NCBI GenBank assembly: GCA_964637705.1
Contig: CAZWVM010000126.1
Span: forward strand, 1 to 10,189
DNA from: CAZWVM01 sp964637705
GTDB lineage: Bacteria; UBA8481
Direction: 5' to 3'
Length of the DNA: 10,189 bases
Below are positions 1 to 8,321 of this stretch, in pieces. The notes beneath the pieces were generated by a model. It was given only the letters and a program-made list of their open reading frames with translations, was not told the DNA's origin and ran no database searches. The first letter of the stretch is position 1, and each line of letters begins with the position of its first letter. A program made the position numbers and the translations under genes.

Positions 1-596
1 TCACGCTCATCCCGCGCGGCGTGGCGTATCTCGGCGCGACCTACCAGTTGCCCGAGCGCGACCGTTATCTCAAGGAGAGGCAGGAATACCGCAACGATCT
101 CGCGATCCTCATGGGCGGTCGCGTCGCGGAGGAACTGGTCTTCGGCGAGATCACGGGCGGGGCGGGCAACGACATCAAGCGCGCCACGGAGCTCGCGCGG
201 AGGATGACGTGCGAGTGGGGAATGTCCGAGCGACTCGGTCCCCTGGCCTACGGCGAGCAGCACGAGCATCTCTTCCTCGGCCGCGACGTGGCGCGCCACC
301 AGGACTACTCCGAATCGACGGCGCGGGAGATCGACGACGAGATCAAGAAGCTCGTCCTGGGCGCATACGAGACCGCCCGGTCGCTGATCGTCGCGCACCG
401 GGACTCCCTCGACCGGATCGCCGTGGCGCTCCTGGAGCGGGAGGTGCTGGACGGAGAGGAGATCGACGCGCTGATCCGCGGCGAGGAGTTGCCGCCGCGC
501 GAGAAGCCGACGCCTTTCGCCGTCCCGTCGTCCGCGCCTTCGGGATCGCCGTCGCCGGTGGCGCCCGGCCTCGCGCCCGCGCCGGGAGCGGCCTGA
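1..596 (+). CDS. ftsH: FtsH, ATP-dependent zinc metalloprotease, C-terminal part (5' end outside window)
   Basis: Membrane-anchored AAA+ protease that degrades membrane and short-lived cytoplasmic proteins. Only the C-terminal 197 residues are present, read in frame from base 3. The opening residues IPRG and the later LPERDRYL are typical of the start of the M41 peptidase region after the HEXXH zinc site, which lies outside the window. GGRVAEELVFGEITGGAGND follows, and the Asp of GNDIKRAT (bases 171-173) matches the third zinc ligand of the family. RRMTCEWGMSERLGPLAYGE and the helical stretch ending near base 480 complete the domain. The last 40 or so residues are a Pro/Ala/Ser-rich tail, probably disordered. 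The stop (594-596) shares one base with the folP ATG, and GGGAG at 584-588 inside ftsH can serve folP. Identification is secure. The AAA+ domain and membrane segments cannot be assessed. Confidence 0.97.
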   Translation, partial: TLIPRGVAYLGATYQLPERDRYLKERQEYRNDLAILMGGRVAEELVFGEITGGAGNDIKRATELARRMTCEWGMSERLGPLAYGEQHEHLFLGRDVARHQDYSESTAREIDDEIKKLVLGAYETARSLIVAHRDSLDRIAVALLEREVLDGEEIDALIRGEELPPREKPTPFAVPSSAPSGSPSPVAPGLAPAPGAA

Positions 597-1468
597 TGGG
601 AGGAGCCGTCGCCGCGGTCGCGCCGCGCTGGAGGATCGGGGAGACTCCCCACGACCTTTCGACGCGCGCTCTCGTGATGGGCGTCCTCAACGTGACGCCG
701 GACTCCTTCTACGACGGCGGTCGCTTCCTGGATCCTGCCTGCGCCGTCCAGCGTGCGCTTGCGATGGTCGAGGAAGGCGCGGACCTCGTCGACGTCGGAG
801 GAGAGTCGACGCGCCCGGGCGCGGACGACGTGGAGCCGTCGCGCCAGCTGGAGCGGATCGAGCCGGTCGTCGCCGCGCTCGCCGCCGCGGGCGTCGTCGT
901 CTCGGTGGACACCCGCGATGCGGGCGTGGCGGAACGGATGCTCGACCTCGGCGCTTCGGTGATCAACGACATTTCCGGCTTGTCGGACGAGGGCATGGCC
1001 TCCCTCGCGGCGCGGCGCGGCGCCTCGCTCGTCGTCATGCACATGAAGGGGACGCCGCGCACCATGCAGTCCGATCCGCGCTACAACGACGTCGTCGAGG
1101 ACGTCGCCGCGCACCTGGCGGAGCGCGTCGCGCGGGCCGAGGCGGCGGGCGTGGAGCGCGACCGGATCGCGGTCGATCCCGGGATCGGTTTCGGCAAGAC
1201 GCCCTCGGACAACCTCCGCCTCCTCGCGGCGGCGGACCGGTTCCGGGGCCTCGCCGCCTGCGTGCTTCTCGGGCTCTCCCGCAAGAGCTTCCTCGGCGCC
1301 GTCGGCGCCGGCGCCGGCCCCGCGGACCGGCTCGCGGGGACGCTCGCCGTCACGGCGCTCGCCTACGAGCGCGGGGCGCGCGTCTTCCGCACGCACGATC
1401 CCGGCGAGACCGTGAAGGCGCTCGCGGCCTGCCGCGCGATGATCGCGGACGGGGGGGCGATCCGGTGA
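596..1468 (+). CDS. folP: Dihydropteroate synthase
   Basis: Folate biosynthesis enzyme that condenses 6-hydroxymethyl-7,8-dihydropterin diphosphate with p-aminobenzoate to give dihydropteroate; the cytoplasmic target of sulfonamides. The 290-residue TIM barrel shows the family motifs in order: MGVLNVTPDSFYDGG (Asn32 in NVTPDSF), GGESTRPGA, VSVDTR, INDISG, VVMHMKGTPRTMQ, DPGIGFGKT, GLSRKSFLG and a C-terminal RTHD. These include the residues known to contact pterin, pABA and phosphate in the family, so the enzyme looks intact. The start is the ATG overlapping the ftsH stop as TGATG, with GGGAG 7 bases upstream; an open frame further upstream is only a shadow of ftsH. The first 25 or so residues precede the barrel and are ordinary in length. 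A run of seven G (1451-1457) lies just before the stop. The stop overlaps the next gene's GTG as GTGA. Confidence 0.97.
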   Translation: MGGAVAAVAPRWRIGETPHDLSTRALVMGVLNVTPDSFYDGGRFLDPACAVQRALAMVEEGADLVDVGGESTRPGADDVEPSRQLERIEPVVAALAAAGVVVSVDTRDAGVAERMLDLGASVINDISGLSDEGMASLAARRGASLVVMHMKGTPRTMQSDPRYNDVVEDVAAHLAERVARAEAAGVERDRIAVDPGIGFGKTPSDNLRLLAAADRFRGLAACVLLGLSRKSFLGAVGAGAGPADRLAGTLAVTALAYERGARVFRTHDPGETVKALAACRAMIADGGAIR

Positions 1469-2118
1469 AGCTCGCCTCGCCGGCGCCCGGCAATTCGGTC
1501 GAACTGCTGGTGACGCGCGGCATGCACACCGACCACCTGCTGGCCCAGGTCGCCGATGAGACCGAGAAGGGGCTGATTCTCTCCACCTTCGAGGCTCCGG
1601 AGGGCGTGAAGATCCCGGAACCGGATGCACCCCTGAGGGTTCGGTTCCACCAGAAGGACTCGGGCTACGAGTTCGATTCCGTCGTCCTGGCCCGGAAGGA
1701 GTCCCCGGTCCGCCTCGCCTACATCGCCAAGCCCGTGACGCTCTCACGCCGTCAGCTCCGCGCCTACCTGCGCGTCGACTGCGAGATCCCGGTGACGCTC
1801 ATCCGCCGGGACGATCCCCGCCGCCATCCGATCGCGGGCGTCATCACCAATCTCTCGGGCGGCGGACTTCTCATCGCCCTGACCATCACGGTGCCGCCCG
1901 ACGTCACGCTGGAGCTGAAGTTCGAACTGGACGAGGGCGGGACCACGGTCTCCAACATCACCGGCCGCGTCCTCTCGATCCGCAACGGCGAGCAGGGCAC
2001 GCGCGTGCACGTCATCCAGTTCGAGGGGATCGACGACGAGAGCCGTACCGCGATCATCCGCCACACCTTCAAGCTCCAGCACCGGCAGTCGCGGAAGTCG
2101 AAGGCCTCGGAGGAATGA
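1465..2118 (+). CDS. YcgR-like PilZ-domain protein, probable c-di-GMP receptor
   Basis: A 217-residue cytoplasmic protein with no signal peptide or membrane segment. Residues about 8-95 resemble the split-barrel N-terminal domain of YcgR-type flagellar-brake proteins (inference from fold-like pattern and position). Residues about 96-205 form a PilZ domain. Both canonical c-di-GMP-binding elements are visible: an RxxxR motif at Arg99-Arg103 (RAYLR, in SRRQLRAYLRVD) and NxSxxG at Asn129-Ser131-Gly134 (NLSGGG). The C-terminus is basic and Ser-rich. YcgR relatives bind c-di-GMP and act on flagellar motors or other machinery; no flagellar gene is present here, so the target is unknown. The GTG start overlaps the folP stop (GTGA), and the G-run at 1451-1457 is the only Shine-Dalgarno-like element. 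It sits between folP and cdaA with a single base before cdaA, so it is co-expressed with c-di-AMP synthesis. The family is clear; the physiological role is not. Confidence 0.9.
   Translation: MKLASPAPGNSVELLVTRGMHTDHLLAQVADETEKGLILSTFEAPEGVKIPEPDAPLRVRFHQKDSGYEFDSVVLARKESPVRLAYIAKPVTLSRRQLRAYLRVDCEIPVTLIRRDDPRRHPIAGVITNLSGGGLLIALTITVPPDVTLELKFELDEGGTTVSNITGRVLSIRNGEQGTRVHVIQFEGIDDESRTAIIRHTFKLQHRQSRKSKASEE
2109..2113 (+). promoter_or_regulatory. Ribosome-binding site of cdaA
   Basis: GGAGG lies six bases before the GTG at 2120. It supports that GTG as the true start of the diadenylate cyclase although it is not an ATG. It lies inside the last codons of the PilZ gene. Confidence 0.75.
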
Positions 2119-2119
2119 C

Positions 2120-2884
2120 GTGTCGCTCCTGAACGACCTGATGGAATGGCACAACCTCTTCGACATCGTCCTCGTCGCCGGCATCATCTACATCCTTCTC
2201 CTCATCTTCCGCGGCACCATCGCCCTGCAGGTCCTGAAGGGGCTCGCCTTGTTCGCCCTCGTCGTCGTTCTCGCGAATGTCTTCCGCCTCGAGACGCTCT
2301 CGTGGATCATCGACCGGCTCGCGCCCATCATCCTCATCGGCGTGATCGTCCTGTTCCAACCCGAGCTGCGCCGCGGCCTGGCGCGGATCGGGGAGCGCTC
2401 CTTCGGCTCCTTCTTCGCGATGGAGAGCGAGAGGGTGGTCGACGAGGCGGTGAAGGCGGCGACGGAGCTGTCGCGGAACCGCTTCGGCGCTCTCATGGTC
2501 TTCGAGCGCGAGACGGGGCTCGAGTCCTTCATCGAGACGGGGGTGCTCCTGAACGCCGAGGTCACGGCGGAACTGCTGCTCGCGCTCTTCTACCCCAAGG
2601 GCGCCCTCCACGACGGCGCGATCATCATCCGCGGCAACACGATCGTGGCCGCGAGCTGCCTCCTGCCCCTCGACCGCGACGAGACACTCCGCTTCGGCAC
2701 GCGCCACCGCGCGGCGCTCGGGCTCTCACGGGAGACCGATGCGATCGTGGTCGTGGTCTCCGAGGAGACCGGCGACATCTCCCTGGGCGCCGCCGGCAAG
2801 CTCGTCCGGGGCATCTCCGACAAGACCCTGCGCGAGATGCTCGTCCTCTACCTCGACAGCGGCAAGCGCGGGAGGCGCGCGTGA
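2120..2884 (+). CDS. cdaA: Membrane diadenylate cyclase CdaA (DacA)
   Basis: Makes c-di-AMP from two ATP at the cytoplasmic membrane; c-di-AMP controls potassium and osmolyte transport and cell-wall balance in bacteria that have it. The 254-residue protein begins with three predicted membrane helices (about residues 14-30, 38-55 and 60-80), followed by FQPELRRGL, characteristic of CdaA. The DAC catalytic domain follows from about residue 95. It carries both signature motifs: DGA at Asp165-Ala167 (in PKGALHDGAIII) and RHR at 195-197 (in GTRHRAALGLS), and ends in VVVVSEETGDISL. The catalytic machinery therefore looks intact. Length and topology fit the CdaA class rather than DisA or CdaS. The GTG start has a good GGAGG. 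The stop overlaps the cdaR start as GTGA. Neighbours cdaR downstream and folP/ftsH upstream are the usual context in several phyla, but the PilZ gene between folP and cdaA is not. Confidence 0.97.
   Translation: MSLLNDLMEWHNLFDIVLVAGIIYILLLIFRGTIALQVLKGLALFALVVVLANVFRLETLSWIIDRLAPIILIGVIVLFQPELRRGLARIGERSFGSFFAMESERVVDEAVKAATELSRNRFGALMVFERETGLESFIETGVLLNAEVTAELLLALFYPKGALHDGAIIIRGNTIVAASCLLPLDRDETLRFGTRHRAALGLSRETDAIVVVVSEETGDISLGAAGKLVRGISDKTLREMLVLYLDSGKRGRRA
2870..2875 (+). promoter_or_regulatory. Ribosome-binding site of cdaR
   Basis: GGGAGG lies five bases before the GTG at 2881, inside the last codons of cdaA. It fixes this GTG as the start of the YbbR-repeat protein and argues against reading the much longer open frame that begins inside cdaA. 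Confidence 0.75.
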
Positions 2885-3576
2885 ACCGCCGTCTCGCCGA
2901 GGCCTGGGGGCTCCCCCTCGTCTCGCTCGCCCTGGCCGTCGGCCTCTGGGTGTACGTCGTGGGGCAGAAGGAACGCGAGTGGACCTACGCGGTCCCGGTC
3001 TACGTCCGCGTCGGCTCGCCCGACATCGCCGGCTGGTCCATGCCTGAGAAGGTGAACGTCCAGCTCAAAGGTCCCCAGCGCCTCCTCGACCGCATCACCG
3101 GCGAGGATCTCGTCGTGCGCATGACACTCGCGGAGAACCAGGCCGGGCAGTACACGCGCGGCGTGCAGCCTTCCATGCTTTCCGGGATCCCCCAGGGTGT
3201 CGAGATCGTGAGGATCGAACCGGCGGAAGTGAGGGTCGAGATCCGGCCGCTCCTGGAGATCCGCTATCGCGTGGCGCCGCAGTTCCGCGACGGGAGCGAC
3301 AGCGCGTTTCGCCTGGGCGAGATCCTCGACGTCGAGCCCCGCTACGCCGAACTGCGCGGCGTGAGGGAGGTCCTGCAGGGCGTGACGGAGGTGAAGACGG
3401 AGCCGGTGGATGTGGCCGGTCCGGCGGGGCCGAAGACCGTGATGATGAGGCTCGTCGAGCCGGAGGGCGCGCGCGTCTTTCCCACCTCCGTCAAGGTGAC
3501 CTACACGGTGGCGGCTTCCCCGGAAACGGAAGCGGCGCCGGGCGCGCGCGCCCCGGTAACGGGGGTATCGCGATGA
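2881..3576 (+). CDS. cdaR: CdaR-like YbbR-repeat protein, regulator/partner of CdaA
   Basis: A 231-residue membrane-anchored protein. One N-terminal helix (about residues 9-27, ending LWVYVVG) would anchor it with the rest outside the cytoplasm. Two YbbR-type repeats follow: about residues 36-125, with the recurring pattern of a VPVYVRV strand, VNVQLKGP and a terminal VRVEIRPL; and about 127-215, from IRYRVAPQF to VKVTYTV. In the family, CdaR binds CdaA and modulates c-di-AMP production. The close linkage here (GTGA overlap with cdaA) supports that role. Repeats are fewer than in Firmicutes CdaR, which usually has four; short versions are common outside that phylum. The C-terminal 20 residues are Ala/Pro-rich. 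The stop overlaps pdxJ as ATGA. The sequence class is recognised from the anchor, repeat pattern and position; the regulatory role is inferred. Confidence 0.87.
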   Translation: MNRRLAEAWGLPLVSLALAVGLWVYVVGQKEREWTYAVPVYVRVGSPDIAGWSMPEKVNVQLKGPQRLLDRITGEDLVVRMTLAENQAGQYTRGVQPSMLSGIPQGVEIVRIEPAEVRVEIRPLLEIRYRVAPQFRDGSDSAFRLGEILDVEPRYAELRGVREVLQGVTEVKTEPVDVAGPAGPKTVMMRLVEPEGARVFPTSVKVTYTVAASPETEAAPGARAPVTGVSR

Positions 3577-4331
3577 ACGGGCCTGCGCTTCTCGGCGTCA
3601 ACGTCGATCACGCCGCGACCGTCCGGCAGGCGCGCCGCGAGGGCGTCCCCGACCTCGTCGCCTTCGCGCTCGCGGCGCTCGAGGCGGGCGCCGACGGGAT
3701 CACGATCCACCTGCGGGAGGACCGTCGCCACATCCAGGACGAGGACTTCGAGCGCCTGGCGCCCGTGGTGCGGTTGAACCTCGAGATGGCGGTGACGGAG
3801 GAGATGGTGGCGATCGCGTGCGGGTCGCGCCGCGGACTCAAGCCCCGCTCCGTCTGCCTCGTGCCGGAGCGGCGGCAGGAAGTGACGACGGAAGGAGGGC
3901 TCGACGTCGTCAAGCACCGGCTCGCGATCACGGGCGCGGTCGAGCGCCTGCACGCCGCGGACGTCATCGTCTCGGCCTTCGTCGAGCCGGACCCGTGGCA
4001 GATCGAGGCCTCGGCGCGGGCGGGCGCGGACTTCGTGGAGCTCCACACCGGCGCCTACGCGCGCGCGTTCGCGGCCGGCGAGGGCGGGGCGGCGGCCCTC
4101 GAGGACGAGACGCGCCGTCTCGTCCTCGGGGCCCGCGCTGCCGCCCAGCTCGGGCTCGGCGTGAACGCGGGGCACGGGCTGACCGCCGGGAACGTCGGAC
4201 CGGTCGCGCGCCTGCCCGAGGTCGAGGAGCTGAACATCGGCTTTTCACTCGTCGCGCGGGCTCTCTTCGCGGGGATCGGGACCGCCATTCGCGAGATGAA
4301 AACCGCGATCGCGGCCGCGGGGAGGGGCTGA
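3573..4331 (+). CDS. pdxJ: Pyridoxine 5'-phosphate synthase
   Basis: Last ring-closing step of the DXP-dependent vitamin B6 pathway: 3-amino-2-oxopropyl phosphate plus 1-deoxy-D-xylulose 5-phosphate gives pyridoxine 5'-phosphate, in the cytoplasm. The 252-residue TIM barrel has the hallmark start GVNVDHAATVRQAR (Asn10, Asp12, His13), then ADGITIHLREDRRHI (His46, Arg48, Arg51, His53), LNLEMAVTEEM with the catalytic-type Glu71, and LGVNAGHGLT with His201, followed by NIGFSLVARALF. Nothing essential is missing. The ATG overlaps the cdaR stop (ATGA), with only a G5 run seven bases upstream as a ribosome site, which suggests translational coupling. The stop shares one base with the next ATG. In many bacteria with this cluster, glmM lies between cdaR and pdxJ and acpS follows pdxJ; neither is present here. 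Confidence 0.97.
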   Translation: MNGPALLGVNVDHAATVRQARREGVPDLVAFALAALEAGADGITIHLREDRRHIQDEDFERLAPVVRLNLEMAVTEEMVAIACGSRRGLKPRSVCLVPERRQEVTTEGGLDVVKHRLAITGAVERLHAADVIVSAFVEPDPWQIEASARAGADFVELHTGAYARAFAAGEGGAAALEDETRRLVLGARAAAQLGLGVNAGHGLTAGNVGPVARLPEVEELNIGFSLVARALFAGIGTAIREMKTAIAAAGRG

Positions 4332-6501
4332 TGGCCGGCTACGAGGAGAAGCGTGCCGCGCTCTTCGCCGACATGGCGGCGGTCTTCGAGTTCTTCTCCT
4401 ATGACACCCAGCCCACGCTCGACCGGTTCATCGAGGCCGCCCGGCACATCCAGGAATTCGACGAGCACGCCGTCGTCGTCGTATCCTCCGCCGGCGACAT
4501 CCGCGTTCATCTTTCCGACGGCCTGGCCCTCCCGCGCCCGCCCGAGGAGCTCCAGCTCTCCGATTTCTATCCCGGCGAGAGCGCCTTGTACCTCGTCGAC
4601 GAGGTGACGAGCGAGACCGCCAACGTCCTCTTCGAGCCCGCCGGCCCGGTCCGGTCCTACGCGATGGTGCCTCTGGTGACCCAGAACGAGGTCATCGGTC
4701 TCTTCATCCTCGGCTCGCGCCGGACCGCGGCCTTCGAGCCCGAGATGCAGGACCTCTTCTTCTCGCTCGGCTCCTACCTCGCCGTCGCCATCGAAAACAT
4801 CCGCCACTACGAGCGTTCGCAGGACCGACTGAAGGTCTTGATCAGCCTCCAGGAGAGCCAGCACGCGATCGCGTCGGTGATCGAGATCGACCGGATCCTC
4901 GCGAAGATCGCGGAGGAGAGCCTCAAGACGCTCGGCGTCTCCTGCGCCGCGATCTACGTCAAGGACGAGGGCGGGGGAACCTGGGAACGCCGCGTCTTCC
5001 GTTCGCGTGTTCCGGCCGTCCCGGGTCCGGCGCGCGTCCTCCTTTCGGAACTGCCATCCCCGCTCGAGCGCGTGCTCGGCGGCGCCGAGACGGCGCTCCT
5101 GGGGGAGGCCGAGGCCGATCTCTGCGGCGCCTTCCGCTTCTCGCCCCGCTTCAGCGCGATCGTCGTCGTGCCCTTCCGCACCGGCGAGACGACGACCGGT
5201 TTCGCGCTCCTGGAGTCGACCCGCATCGACGGCGAGCGGCAATACCTGATCCAGCTCTTCGCCGGGCAGGCCCAGGTCCTCTTCTCCAACGCCATGCTCG
5301 TCAAGGGGCTCCGGGAGAAGACGACGGAACTGGAGCGTTCGCACAAGCTCGTGCGCGAATACGCCGACAGCCTGCAGAAGTCCCACGAGATGCTCGAGAA
5401 CCGCGTCCGCGAGTTGACGACGCTGCACGATGTCTCCGCCGCCCTCGTCTCCAAGACCGAGATCGACGAGCTCCTCAACTACATCCTCGACCGCGCCTGC
5501 ACCGTGATGCGCGCGGACAAGGGCTCGCTGCTCCTGTTGGAGGAGGACGAGCTCCACGCGCGCTGCACGCGCGGCACCACGCACGGCACGGAACTGAAGT
5601 TTCGGCTCGGCGAGGGCGTCGCGGGCCTGGTGGCCAAGACCGGCCAGCCGCGCATCGTCGAGAACGTCCGGACCGACCCGCGCTACGTCGCGATTCTGCC
5701 GGGCGTCGCCCAGCGCGAGGAGACGATGCTCGCGGTGCCGCTTTCCCTCGACGACCGCGTCATCGGAGTCCTGAACGTCGACCGCGAGCTGAAATACGGC
5801 GTCTTCACGCCGGAGGAGGAGCGGCTTCTTCTCTCGCTCGCCTCCTCCGCCGCCGAGGCGCTCGGGCGCGCCCAGCACCTCCGCGAGATGCGCGACCTCC
5901 ACCTGGAGACCCTCGAGGCCTTCGCCATGGCCGTGGATACCAAGGACGCCTACACCCACGGCCATTCGCGCCGCGTCGGGCACATCGCGGTCCAGGTCGC
6001 GACGATGCTGAGATTGCCCTCGGAGGAGATCGAGGTGATCGCGCGCGCCGCGCTCCTGCACGACATCGGCAAGATCGGCATCTCCAACGCCATCCTCTTC
6101 AAGCCGGGGCGGCTCACGGAGGAGGAATACGAGATCATGAAGGCGCACGTGATCTGGGGCGAGAACATCCTCAAGCCGATCAAGCGCATGGCGGCGGAGG
6201 CGCGGCTGGTGCGTCACCACCACGAGCGCTGGGACGGCAAGGGCTATCCCGACGGGCTCTCGGGCGAGCAGATCCCGATCGGGGCGGCCATCATCTCCGT
6301 CGGCGACGCCTATGACACCATGACCTCCGATCGCCCCTACCGCCGCTCGCTGGGACGTGACGTCGCTGTCGAGGAACTCCAGAAGTGCTCCGGCACCCAG
6401 TTCAATCCCCTCGTCGTCGGAGCCTTCCTCATGGTCTCCTCGCGCAAGGAATTCACCGTCGAGACGTCGCGGCTGGACCTGAAGATGGAGATCCTGGGCG
6501 G

Positions 6502-6505
<4 letters not shown>
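4331..6505 (+). CDS. GAF-GAF-GAF-HD-GYP protein, predicted cyclic-dinucleotide phosphodiesterase
   Basis: A 724-residue protein with no membrane segments or signal peptide, so probably cytoplasmic. In order: GAF-like domain 1 (about 20-160, ending in an AIENIRHYERSQDRLK linker helix), a divergent GAF-like domain 2 (about 175-320), a coiled coil (about 327-367), a clear GAF 3 (about 365-520, with GEGVAGLVAKTGQPRIVENV and MLAVPLSLDDRVIGVLNVDR), and an HD-GYP domain (about 535-710). The HD-GYP motifs are complete: HGHS (543-546), HDIGKIG starting at His577-Asp578, HHHE (629-632), DGKGYP (635-640, so GYP is at 638-640), GDAYDTMTSDRPYR and GTQFNP. HD-GYP proteins with these residues hydrolyse c-di-GMP through a metal centre; some act on cGAMP, so the substrate is inferred. 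GAF domains could sense a small molecule, redox state or cyclic nucleotide. The ATG shares one base with the pdxJ stop, with a GGAGG 5 bases upstream; the stop overlaps lysS. Confidence 0.92.
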
Positions 6506-8073
<1,568 letters not shown>

Positions 8074-8098
8074 ATCGACGGTGAATGATGAGCGTGGG

Positions 8099-8129
8099 CT
8101 GACGAACCGGGCCGATGTCCTGGCGTCAG
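8099..8129 (+). repeat. Inverted repeat after lysS (possible weak terminator stem)
   Basis: CTGACG (8099-8104) and CGTCAG (8124-8129) are perfect complements with a 19-base loop, 26 bases after the lysS stop. A run of G, not T, follows, so it does not look like a standard intrinsic terminator. It may be chance. Confidence 0.3.
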
Positions 8130-8173
8130 GGGGGGCATTCGTCGCCGAATTCACGCTTGCTGGTTTTTCAAGA

Positions 8174-8185
8174 TGATCACGATCA
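8174..8185 (+). repeat. Short inverted repeat TGATC-AC-GATCA
   Basis: Perfect 5-base arms around two bases, in the lower-GC part of the lysS-permease gap. The size and symmetry would suit a dimeric-regulator half-site pair, but no known operator consensus was recognised. Confidence 0.3.
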
Positions 8186-8207
8186 AACCGCCGGGATACC
8201 CATTCAT

Positions 8208-8219
8208 GATGAATTCATC
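8208..8219 (+). repeat. 12-base perfect palindrome GATGAATTCATC
   Basis: A perfect 12-base palindrome with no spacer, about 100 bases before the permease start. It is strikingly AT-rich for this genome, where such words should be uncommon. It could be a protein-binding site; no family consensus was recognised. Confidence 0.4.
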
Positions 8220-8235
8220 GATGGCGACAGTACCC

Positions 8236-8261
8236 GAGACACATTCCATTCTCGGTGTCTC
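8236..8261 (+). repeat. Stem-loop GAGACAC ... GTGTCTC upstream of the permease gene
   Basis: Perfect 7-base arms (8236-8242 and 8255-8261) with a 12-base loop. CCGAG (8234-8238) and CTCGG (8251-8255) form a competing 5-base pairing that shares bases with the first. That makes two mutually exclusive stems possible. No T-tract follows, so a terminator is unlikely; a leader-RNA structure or operator is possible. Confidence 0.4.
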
Positions 8262-8321
8262 TGTGCCGCGGTGGCCGGCGACCGTGAATGCCCTGCGTCC
8301 GGTCATCCTCTCCAGATTATC

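Larger units (their letters stand above)
8074..8321 (+). other. Intergenic region between lysS and the permease gene, lower GC, with inverted repeats
   Basis: The only substantial gap in the window, about 250 bases. From about 8141 to 8275 it is visibly less GC-rich than the genes on both sides, and codon third positions in any frame lack the strong G/C bias of the neighbours. It holds four short inverted repeats (8099-8129, 8174-8185, 8208-8219, 8236-8261) and a seven-G run (8129-8135). I could not find a convincing -35/-10 pair, a T-tracted terminator or a sigma-54 site. A 50-codon open frame (8173-8325) ends exactly on the permease GTG as GTGA, but it has no ribosome site. The likeliest role is to end the lysS operon and drive the lol genes; this is inference. 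Confidence 0.5.

Noticed and set aside
305..1747. 480-codon minus-strand open frame across ftsH, folP and the PilZ gene
   Set aside because: It spans three well-recognised plus-strand genes and their junctions and has Arg/Gly/Ala-rich shadow composition.
2146..2880. 5' extension of the cdaR frame into cdaA
   Set aside because: The upstream residues are Arg/Pro-rich shadow sequence. The GTG at 2881 with GGGAGG and an immediate membrane anchor is the sensible start. The same logic removes the extensions before folP, the HD-GYP gene and lysS.
4055..6223. 722-codon open frame on the minus strand opposite the HD-GYP gene
   Set aside because: It is a by-product of high GC and strong third-position G/C in the real gene. 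The translation is rich in Asp, Glu, Arg, Gly and His with no family resemblance, while the plus strand has complete GAF and HD-GYP motifs.
8099..8140. Intrinsic terminator after lysS
   Set aside because: The 6-base stem has a 19-base loop and is followed by G, not T, so it was kept only as an inverted repeat.
8115..8321. ATG at 8115 as start of the permease
   Set aside because: It adds 69 polar residues with several Cys and His, codon third positions only about 55% G/C by hand count, and no ribosome site; the family N-terminus matches from GTG 8322. Not fully excluded.
8141..8321. Sigma-70-type promoter, for example TTGCTG at 8157
   Set aside because: No plausible -10 hexamer lies 16-18 bases downstream; the hexamer there is CGATCA.
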